Assembly: GCF_024139115.2 (NCBI RefSeq)
Contig: NC_085139.1
Location: forward strand, 137,447,121 to 137,511,120
Direction of reading: 5' to 3'
DNA: 64,000 bases
From: Armigeres subalbatus
Lineage: Eukaryota; Arthropoda; Insecta; Diptera; Culicidae
A model generated the notes under the pieces. It saw nothing but the letters and a program-made list of their open reading frames with translations, had not been told where the DNA came from and did no database searches. Position numbers and translations under genes: made by a program. Below are positions 55,806-64,000 of this stretch, one piece after another. The stretch's first letter is position 1; each line of letters starts with the position of its first letter.

Positions 55806-56477
55806 ACGCCCTTTTCAAATGTTGGTTTTGTACTAAAAAATTTACAATCAATAATTTTAATATTCCAATCGACGAAGTGAGATGATTTTGGTATTATTTT
55901 CAGTTGTACAGATGTTCTGGTCCCTCAAGGTATCAAATAAATAAGATTTTCAAATGGGTTCATACCCTGCACCCAATTGATCGAAATAGTGTATTGAGTT
56001 GATTGAATATTCTAGATTTTCCAATAACTTTATGCTTCACATGCTTCAATACATACAATTGTAATCAAGGGTTGCGTAGGTCAGCAAGGATCCGAAACAG
56101 TCCACGAAGATTTGCCAAAGTTCACGAAAATCAAGTTGCAGTTGAAGTTTTCTCACTGTTCCCAATTAAAAATCAAAATGAGTCATTTTTACTGGTGAGT
56201 GGCGTGAGAATTAGGGGAACTGTTCCGTTTTCCATCTCACTGAACATATATTCACTGCTGAAAAAAAATCACAAAAATAATAAACAAACCAAATACCTTT
56301 TCATTGCTTTGTTTTTCGTGAGACCAATATCGGAGCTATGAGATGAAGTCCAGGAGCAGTAACCCTATGTGATGCCGATACCCTAGACTAGAGTCCCATC
56401 GAACGAATTTTCGGTCGATCTTTCGTACTTCCTGCACCTTGAACGTTAGGATATTGGCAACACGCGTTCCAACCAGG
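55806..56477. other. Unassigned stretch with a family C relative
   Basis: Positions 56215-56330 contain ggggaactgttcc and, further in, cactgctgaaaaaaaatcac, an inverted match to family C. The remainder is AT-rich and non-coding. Confidence 0.4.
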
Positions 56478-56825
56478 CTAATTAAGCAGCACCTTTTTTG
56501 TCGGGGGTGGGACTTTCAACCCTGGCCCTGGTAAAACCTGAAAAGCCAGTTCGCCTTCAAGGTTGTGACTTACACTCGGGTTGGGTTTCCTGGGATGAAA
56601 ATTTTGACACATATGTACATGAAGATACATCCCTCCATCCTTGAGGAAACAGAAGGCTGCTATAGGGCCAGTAACATAATGAATGCTGGAGGATATTTCG
56701 TAGTTTGTTCTGAGACCTTCATACGGAGCCCCAAAGCGAACGGGTGTATCTGGTAGAACGGCAAGAGACGATTCGCTGCACTTTATGGTTGGAGGGATCA
56801 CTCCAAGACATTGTGGACTCCTTGA
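56478..56825 (-). other. Unassigned minus-strand ORF, ~108 codons or more
   Basis: The frame reads through IPPTIKCSESSLAVLPDTP, GAPYEGLRTNYEISSSIHYV and GGMYLHVHMCQNFHPRKP to LPGPGLKVPPPTKK. It is open upstream of its first Met for several more codons. Its composition looks coding (balanced, Pro-rich, no simple repeats) and GC is higher than in the flanks. I do not recognise it. It could be a host exon fragment, part of an unknown element or an old viral insertion; nothing in the sequence decides among these. Confidence 0.3.
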
Positions 56826-57811
56826 TTTTCCTTAACTGCGTATTGTTGAATGCTGTTATGTTTTCCTAATTACTTAACAAACCCTTTATTCATTCGGCTT
56901 AGACTTATTTAAAACGGAACGGAATAGAAAAAGGATAAAAGACTATTATTCTTCCATTTACTTCCACTATTAACTTTTTTATGTATCAACAAGCAGATAC
57001 GCATTTCGTTTCCTACTTGGAAACTTCTTCAGTGTTTGTTATCGACTAATTAATTAATCATAGAAAAAGGAGCTAAATCTAAGCTCACATACCAGCGTAG
57101 GTTTTTTTACGATGCGTTGGGATTCCGCCGAGAAGATGGCGACGATGTCCTTCTTCCAGGTTGTGGCGATGGCGACCGATTAACTTTGTCACAAATGCTG
57201 CAGTTTGGTGCGCAACGATGGACGTCGAGTTAGAATGAGAGTTCCCATTCGATGAATAGAGGGTACAATTACCTATAGTGGACCCTCTTGATATGATTTC
57301 ACGAATGCTCAACTATTACCATATTTTTAAAGGTATTTTTCGTCCTATTCATTCTTTTTCGTGTTTATTAACAGTCTTTCAAACCAAATTTTGTTATTTC
57401 ATATTAATAGTTTTTATGTCTATTCGAGAGACTTTCAACCCAGGTATTAATAGTTCTTAAAAATGAAGTTTTACAACACTGACCTTGTTTTGAGGTGATT
57501 TACTATCGTTTTCTATCGTAGAACATGTTTAAACTTTTTTCATTTTAAATATAATTTTATACACATTTCGATCAAGCATATATGTCCTAAACAATGGAAA
57601 ATGGAAAAAAATAAATGCATGCAGTATAAATAACCATATAAATCTCGATATTTAGTAAATAATTAAATTTTCCATTACTGCAATACAAAAATTGTTTTTT
57701 CTATTATGAACATCCCTTATGTCACTGAAGTAAAAGTAAACACGAAGCTCAAAAACAAAAATAGAACTTTTGTGTTGCTCGGTAATTTGGATTTTTCAAA
57801 AGTGTGTGGAC
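56826..57811. other. Unassigned stretch before the pogo-like gene
   Basis: Near 56990-57045 it carries a diverged fragment (cagatacgcatttcg, ttcttcagtgt) of the palindromic repeat at 33626. A minus-strand frame at 57085-57312 is unrecognised. The DNA just upstream of the transposase is AT-rich. I found no terminal inverted repeat for the pogo-like element. Confidence 0.35.
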
Positions 57812-58136
57812 ATGGGAAAACCAGCACTTAAGGGGTATACCGAGTCGGACATTACGAAGTGCCTGCAAGAGATCCAGAATAATGTCTCGACCAAGACAGC
57901 CTGTAAGCGGTACAATGTTCCTCGCTCAACAATTAAGTTCCGGCAAAGTAAATGGTTCGGAAAGGTGCGGAAAGTACCACCAGCAGCACTTACGGATGAT
58001 AAAGAAACCGAAATAGTACGATGGATTATGAGAATGGCACGGAAAGGTTTCCCTATAACGAAAGAACGCTTGGTTTTGACTTTTTCGGAATTCCTTACCG
58101 AAAACCCTCGTGTAAGCAACATCAAGATGAAAGCTG

Positions 58137-58233
58137 GTAAACATTCTTAAGAGCTTAAAATATTTTTTCTGAAACATTCTCCATTCATCTTCATTATATA
58201 AATATAAAGTTTAACTCCCCATACATATTTTAG
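58137..58233 (+). other. 97-nt GT-AG intron in the pogo-like pseudogene
   Basis: AAGCTG is followed by GTAAAC, then an AT-rich stretch, ATATTTTAG and GACACAAATGG. Splicing would join Ala-Gly in phase to HKW, the usual motif after the DNA-binding region. No cDNA evidence is available here. Confidence 0.6.
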
Positions 58234-59654
58234 GACACAAATGGTGCAACGCCACCCGGAAATCTCGATTCGGAAACCTGAAAAAGAGAATATCCGGAAT
58301 TGTTCAAATCAGTGCACGAATTGCTCGTTGAGGATGGTCCTAGTGATATGGATGCACGAAGCGTTTTCAACGGCGACGAAATATGATTTTCTCTTGATCC
58401 TGTGACAAAGGATGTGCTCATAACGAAAGCTTCGAAAAATACATATCTCATCGACACCGGATCAAAGAAAAAGTTTTTAATTCGTATGTTGCAGCAGAAC
58501 TAACTGTTCCTCCTTGTGTCATTCTACCTTGTCAGCAAATTCCTATACCGAAGTTTCGCGGAGTTTTCCTGCCGATTGAGGAGTCGGAAAATCTGACAGC
58601 GGATGGATGATACAAGATACGTTTATGTCCTACATTTGAAATGTATTATGTCCGTTTCTTGTTAAAAAGAACGTAATATTGCCGATCATCTATTTCATTC
58701 ACGGGCATAAAAGTCATACCGCTTACGAAACGGCTGAAGAGTGTATTAACCTTGGAATCATCCTAATATGTTTCTATGTACAGAATGATATCAACGTTTT
58801 ATATGATATGTACAGAATGATATGATATAAGAAGAATATCAAATAAAGTTCACCATTACAGTACGGTCGTCGACATTTGTTCATCTTTTGGTAGTATTTA
58901 CCAGCATGAGCTATTGGAATCACAGATCAATGTACCAATTGAATTTGTAAATCTCACATCGAATGCGTCTTTTGGCAACAACGACAATTTGGATACTCCC
59001 GAGGCGCTACGCATGGGCGTTGGATGCCCTGAAAACAATCGGTTGTTGTAGTGGATCCCAACATGACGATGACAGGACCACCAGAAGCTACTTAACCTTT
59101 TGTCTGTGCTCTGGGGTCAATATGACCCCAGGCCACTTTGAGTGGCTGCCATTTTTCAATATATATAGTTTTCAACTGATTTTCCTAATTTTTGGTGGTT
59201 TAGTAAAACTCGCCGAGATCTGTCTCCTAGGTGCAAATTCGCTTGAAAAATCTTGAAAATATGCGCTACAGTGCACTTTTTTCAAAAAACTTACGTTGTC
59301 TGTGCTCTGGGGTCAAATTGACCCCAAATTGAAATTGCTATAACTTTTTTAATGTTTGGCCAAATTTGGATTTTTGGGGCTGTTTCGAAAGATATTTTAA
59401 TCATCTTTTAGGCCGTTACCAAAGATTGACTATAGGTGGGCGGATACATCGCGAGGAGGGGTTTTCGTAAAAAAGGGTACAAAACAGTGATTTTTCATGC
59501 TTATTGTACTTATATCTGAAAATCCTATCCATTTTGAACTGCACCTTTTCAAAAAGGTTATGCAGAAAGGCGTGTGCTTTGACATGAGGCATTGATTAGT
59601 TTAGAGCTTGGTCGCTAGGTGGCGGTATATTTGAATTCTTTTTTTTTTTGACTA

Positions 59655-60188
59655 CCGTCAACTGGGGGGAAGATGATCATTGAGGTGAAGATGATCATTT
59701 GAAGTGTCAGTCAAAAGTGCCAATTTTTTTATGAAACGGTAGTCAACAATATTCTCCGTTCAAGTAATGTTACCGCTAGGTAGAAATCCGAGTTTTTCGA
59801 TTATAATCATGAAAATGTATTTTGTGGAAGAAAGAGAGAGATAGTCATAAATGACGCTATTTTCGTTTCAAATATTGACTTCGTAGACTTCTTTACGTAG
59901 TAAATTCAACATTCATACAAATAACCTAGTGTATTTTGACTACTAGGTTATAATGATTTTAGTAGAGCTGTCTTGATCAACTTCACCCCAAACCAAATTA
60001 CTCAAAAAATGTGTGATAATTTAATTTATTTTTATAAATGCGAACGCATTTCAGAAAACTAAAGTCGTTGATTATTGCAACGTATCGCAGTACATATTTT
60101 GAAAATATTTGTTTCGATTTAAAATGTAAACACACATTGTTATTGCATGTTTTGTCTTAAAAATGATCATCTTCCCCCCAGTTTAAGG
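59655..60188. mobile_element. TA-flanked MITE, 534 bp, inside the foldback arm
   Basis: CCGTCAACTGGGGGGAAGAT pairs with the complement of the right end (ATCTTCCCCCCAGTTTAAGG) for about 30 bp. TA flanks at 59653-59654 and 60189-60190. The opposite foldback arm (near 60870) reads gactactcaag without the element, giving an empty site with a single TA. Confidence 0.93.
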
Positions 60189-60347
60189 TACTCAAGTAAT
60201 TCCGATATATGGAATTTTCCTCATTGTAAATATTCTTATCGCACAAATTTGAGATTTGTAAAGTTGACGTCTTTAACAAAGTTCGTCTGGTGGGAATGGA
60301 CTGTCATGTGACGGAATAAATAATTAGGAAATTTGCAATAGGCGGCG

Positions 60348-60791
60348 CTAGTGTACTTGCAATATTCTTGCATATTTGAAATATTGCTTTAGCTTGAGAT
60401 CCCTCATACCTACACCCAAATTGTATTCGGCAACATTGTTCAGGATGTCCAGGACTACAAAGCGGTGCTCAATATAATGAGCACTTCTTCCAAGATGTGG
60501 CGCTAGTGAGCTGTTATATTTGAGTATTTTGTTCCATGTGAGATCTGAAGTATTATGGTTTGTAGCATTTTTGGCAAACATGAATGTTGTGGTAGAGTTC
60601 ATCAAAAAGTTTTCTTTGTATTCAACCTGCTCCAGCAATGCTGCAAACAATATAATGTGTTCACAAAATATCCAAGAAAACCCTGGAAATAAGGCCTTTG
60701 GCGTAATCAAAGTTTGGCGCCTATTTGTAAAATTCCCAATTATTATTCCCTTCACAAGACAGTCCATTCTCACTAGACGACCTTTGATCAA
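60348..60791 (-). other. Unassigned 147-codon ORF in the foldback loop
   Basis: An open frame of 147 codons in the centre of the TTAA-flanked element. No catalytic motif is visible. Its N-terminal ~35 codons (60690-60791) lie in the right arm, so part of it is arm sequence. A chance frame is likely, but piggyBac-type elements do carry a gene in this position. Confidence 0.25.
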
Positions 60792-61510
60792 GACGTCATT
60801 TTAACAAATTTTAAATTTGTGCGATACGAATATTTACACTAAGGAGAATTCTAGATATTGGAATATCTTGAGTAGTCTAAAATAATGAATTCAAATATAC
60901 CACCACCTGGCGGTCAAGTTCTAAACTTTTAAGCGTCTCATGCCAAAGCACACGCCTTCCTGCATAACCTTTTTAAAAAAGGTGCAGTTCAAAATGGGTA
61001 GGATTTTCGGATTTAAGTAAAATAATCATGAAAAATCACTGTTTTTGTACCCTTGTTCACTAAAACCCCTCCCCGCGATGTACCTGCCCTCCAATAGTCA
61101 ATCTTTGGCTACGACTTGAAAGATTATTAAATAATATTTCGAAAAAGCCCTAAAAATCCAAAATCGGCCAAACATTAAAAAAGTTATAGCAATTTCAATT
61201 TGGGGTCAATTTGACCCCAGAGCACAGACAACGTAAGTTTTTTTGAGCACAGACAGAAGGTTAACTGAACCAACTACACCAAAGATGAAGAACGGAAATT
61301 TTAATAGAGGGAAGAGTTCACTCGTTCTTACATCTCGCAAGTATATGGAATCAGATAAGAGAACAAGAGAAGGAGAACACAAAGATAAAAAAATTAACAA
61401 AGCGTACGAAAAACACCAAAACGAGCCAAACAAGCGGAGGAGTAACAGATTGAAATGACAAGAAAGCGACAGAAAAATGGTTTGAAAGAAATGAATCATA
61501 ATATTAATTG

Positions 61511-62603
61511 GGGGAAGGACCGTTTGGCCGAATATACCATTTGGCCGAACAGACCATTAGGCCGAAAGTCATTTGGACGAAAGGGTCGTTTGACCGAAAG
61601 CGTCATTAGGCCGAAAGGGTCATTTGGCCGAAAGGGTCATTTGGCCGAAAGGATCATTTGGCTGAAAGGGTCATTTGGCCGAAAGGGCCTTTGGCCGAAT
61701 AGGACATTTGGCTGAATAAGACATTTGGCCGAATAGGTCATTTGGCCGAATAGGACATTTGACCGAATAGGTCATTTGAAAAATGAGAAATTAGGGGTGA
61801 CAAGAGAGCCTCAATTATTATTCCTCTTTTCGCACTTCTCACTGTAAAAAGTAAGAAGCGTCTCACTACTCTCTTCACTGTGAAAAGTGAGTAGTGCAAA
61901 GTGGGTAGTGAGACATCTCACTACTCACTTCACGCATCTCACTTTTTACAGCGATAAGTGATAAATGAGTGAGAAGTAAGACGTCTTATCACTTATGACT
62001 TATCGTTTCAAAAAGTCAGACGTCTCACTACTCACTTCGCGCTTCTCATTTTTTATAGCGAGAAGTGAGAAATGAGAAGTGAGGAGACGTATCATTTCTC
62101 ACTCCTAATTTCTAACTTCTCACTGTGAAAAGTGAGTAGTGCGAAGTGGGTAGTGAAACGTCTCACTACTCACTTCACGCTTTTCACTTTTTACAGTGAT
62201 AAGTGAGAAATGAGGAATGAGAATTTAGACGTCTCTTGTCACTCCTAATTTCTCACTTTTCAAATGAACTATTCGGTCAAATATCCTATACGGCCAAATG
62301 TCTTATTTGGCCAAAATTTGGACATTTAATGTCCTATTCAGTCAAATGACACTCTCGGCCAAATTACTCTTTCGATCAAACGACCCTTTCGACCAAACGA
62401 CTTTTTCGGCAAAACGACCCTTTCGGCCAATTTACCCTTTCGGCCAAATGACTCTTTCGGCCAAATGACCCTTTCGGCCAAATGACCCTTTCGGCCAAAT
62501 GACTTTCGGCCAGATGGGTTTCAGCCTAATGGTTTGTTCGGCCTAGTGGCATTCGGCAAAATGGCTTTCGGCCGAATGGGTTTCGACCAAACGACCCTTC
62601 CCC
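61511..62603. mobile_element. Foldback element built from arrays of a ~17-bp unit
   Basis: From 61511, GGGGAAGGACCGTTTGGCCG opens an array of about 15 units of the type TCATTTGGCCGAAAGGG. The right end (about 62260-62603) is an inverted array of similar or more units, ending ACCAAACGACCCTTCCCC. Between them (61780-62260) lie several further inverted repeats of the type GAGTAGTGAGAC/GTCTCACTACTC and AGTGAGAAATGAG. Open frames across the arrays are by-products. No target duplication is evident. Confidence 0.88.
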
Positions 62604-63509
62604 TATACGTACTGAATAAACTTGGATTTAATGCGTTTATTTTCAATATTTGCTTCCTCAAAGTCGACTCGAATTATCCCACCATTTTTAGGGAATATAC
62701 AAAAATGTTTACACTTTGATACATATTTGGACCTGCTCCTGATAAAGTCAATAACAAAATTTCAATCATGAAATCATGTGTTGTTGTTTTTCTTATAATA
62801 TGATACACCCATGTCCAGGGAATCAATTTTTCGTCGATGCGCATACAAAACAAACGACAAAAAAAAATTAACGACAAAGCTTTGTTTTTAACGGAGATAA
62901 TAATGACAAAGATCCGAAAAATTTTGTCCACGACAAAAAGAAGACAATTTTGTTGCTAACTTTTTATTCCGTTATTTTGCATTCTCTCTAGAGCACATTT
63001 AGGTTTTATGCTATCGAAGTTTCTACGTTCATGGAAATATTTGAGAATCTAACGCTGATTACAAAATAGCCTCATATTCTTGGAAATATCAGAGCATGCA
63101 AGGCAAATGATTCTTGTCATATTGTGCTCAGGTTCTGACAAAGGCTTGTTGCAAGCTGCGTTTGTTAGGCGTTGCTGGAATATTGATTTCCTGCCCGTAT
63201 CCATTAGTGTTAGTGGACCCGGGTTAATTAAACGTAAAGTCGACCAATTTTAAAATCTACTTTTCGTGTCTATTTCATTAAAAATCCGATCATTATTTTA
63301 AGCAGTATCAATGCATGCATACACCTTGAATATGAAGATCATTTCACTACATTACATAAAAACATTTATTTTCGTTACTAGGGGGTTCACCACTGGTCAT
63401 TTAACCCTACTCAGGACTTTTAATCTTTCAATTTAGGAAGTTTTTTTTACTGTGTTGGAAAACAAGGATGAACACCTTCGAAATATCTATAGAGGCAATT
63501 TATGTGTCC
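62604..63509. other. Unassigned AT-rich stretch
   Basis: No coding frame or inverted repeat can be supported between the array foldback and the last family A copy. Confidence 0.3.
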
Positions 63510-63936
63510 TTTTTGCCTTTCTCGTACAACAAAGTTGTACCGAAAGGCTATCATTTCACTACGAAAACGAACTTTTTATAGAAGCCTCGGAGACCCATAG
63601 TGTTATATACCAATCGACTCAGCTTGACGAGCTGAGCAAATGTCTGTCTGTCCGTGTGTATGTGTGTGTGTATGTGTGTGCGTATGTGTGTGCACAATAG
63701 CTAAGAAAAACATTAGACAACTTTTCATATAGTAATCCTCAACCGATTTTCTCGCAACAAGTTTCATTCGACAAGGGGCAAAGCCTAGTTGATCACTATT
63801 GAATTTGATAACGATCGACCGTTGTGTTATTAAGAAAATGGTACATCTAAACATATTAGCGCCATATAAGGTTGGTGTCTTGGCTAAATGCGAGAAAGGC
63901 AGTATCACTACTCGGTGAATTAAGTTGGGTTTTTTC
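63510..63936 (+). repeat. Repeat family A, copy 5 (both ends present)
   Basis: It has the hairpin GCCTTTCTCGTACAACAAAG then TTGTACCGAAAGGC, the gagacccatagtgttatata block, a TG-rich run, a diverged module, and the right end gcgagaaaggcagtatcact then ACTCGGTGAATTAA. At 427 bp it is diverged from copies 1-3 (aagcctcgg for ggcccgg) and close to copy 4 at the hairpin. Confidence 0.82.
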
Positions 63937-64000
63937 TCCAAATGCGATTTAGAGAGCGTCATACAGGCCGGCGAAGTATGAGCTTGTTCCAAATCCCAGT

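Larger units (their letters stand above)
59096..61260. mobile_element. TTAA-flanked foldback element (piggyBac-type) with nested MITE
   Basis: The termini CCTTTTGTCTGTGCTC and GAGCACAGACAGAAGG are inverted (one gap) and flanked by TTAA on both sides (59092-59095, 61261-61264), as for piggyBac-type elements. The long arms pair over about 59285-59654 plus 60191-60345 on the left with 60690-61240 on the right. The left end has an extra ~170 bp with a second GGGGTCAATATGACCCC palindrome. The left arm is split by a 534-bp element. The loop (about 60345-60690) lies within a 147-residue minus-strand frame (60348-60791) with no recognised domain. Confidence 0.88.
57812..61458 (+). pseudogene. Pogo/Tigger-like (CENP-B-type) transposase, broken by an insertion
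   Basis: The start MGKPALKGYTESD at 57812 opens a Pipsqueak-type helix-turn-helix (about residues 8-55, KRYNVPRSTIKFR). A CENP-B-type second DNA-binding region follows (VRWIMRMARKGFPITKERLV). A 97-nt GT-AG intron (58137-58233) interrupts the gene before GHKW and RHPEISIRKPE. The catalytic part shows FNGDE with a stop directly after it (where GF is usual), LIDTGSKKK, and FIHGHKSH, where the second catalytic Asp has become His. The third acidic region is deleted near 58800. The piece to 59095 is followed by a 2165-bp insertion, and a Lys-rich C-terminal tail resumes at 61261 (EPTTPKMKNGNF to RRSNRLK). Several frameshifts make it non-functional. Confidence 0.78.

Noticed and set aside
61455..61715. 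ORF with repeated GSFGRKGHLAE-type residues
   Set aside because: It is a by-product of the 17-bp unit array; the same unit is present inverted on the other side with no coding constraint.
61511..61780. A CRISPR-like array of short repeats
   Set aside because: Repeats of ~17 bp follow each other without unique spacers, are inverted at the other end, and the genome is eukaryotic.

Overview
This window is repeat-dense nuclear DNA from a mosquito, most probably an Aedes species. Four full or near-full SINEs resemble the Aedes Feilai family: a tRNA-like head with a perfect B box and an (AAG)n tail. They sit among BEL/Pao, I-clade, R1-clade, RTE-like and CR1/Jockey-like retroelements, many short inverted-repeat elements, Helitron-like repeats and an AT-rich background. 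I found no complete host gene, rRNA, true tRNA or CRISPR. The organism call is inference from repeat content.

Layout. 1-7128: nearly intact BEL/Pao LTR retrotransposon on the minus strand, with its 3' LTR cut by the window edge. 7129-17300: mostly non-coding, with a direct duplication, a nested Helitron-like element, a purine tract and a 1.2 kb foldback. 17316-22990: decayed I-clade non-LTR element (plus). 23270-28342: RTE-like remnant carrying a 196-bp MITE, two copies of a hairpin-capped repeat (family A), and an R1-clade element lying inside the (TG)n of one of them. 28343-37470: tRNA-like repeat family G in two inverted copies, a Helitron-like repeat, MITEs, a decayed multi-exon transposase-like gene (30130-32690), two SINEs and a 250-bp palindrome. 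37948-41880: CR1/Jockey-like element next to an RTE-like 5' fragment. 41925-45350: repeats and unassigned DNA with two unrecognised ORFs. 45350-49336: broken BEL/Pao pol with a 62-bp insertion. 49337-54097: SINEs and nested MITEs. 54098-57800: mostly unassigned. 57812-61458: pogo/Tigger-like transposase pseudogene split by a 2.2 kb TTAA-flanked foldback, itself split by a 534-bp TA-flanked MITE. 61511-62603: foldback element built from arrays of a ~17-bp unit. 63510-63936: another family A copy.

The genes do not form a host pathway. What the window offers is a readable record of successive insertions. Several insertions are dated relative to each other by target-site duplications, and four have an empty-site comparison nearby: Feilai in family G, the MITE in the foldback arm, the 62-bp insert in pol, and the MITE in Feilai. 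The most coding-competent unit is the first BEL/Pao element. The least explained are family A, the array-type foldback, the transposase-like pseudogene with a DTTASNSG motif, and a few unassigned ORFs.
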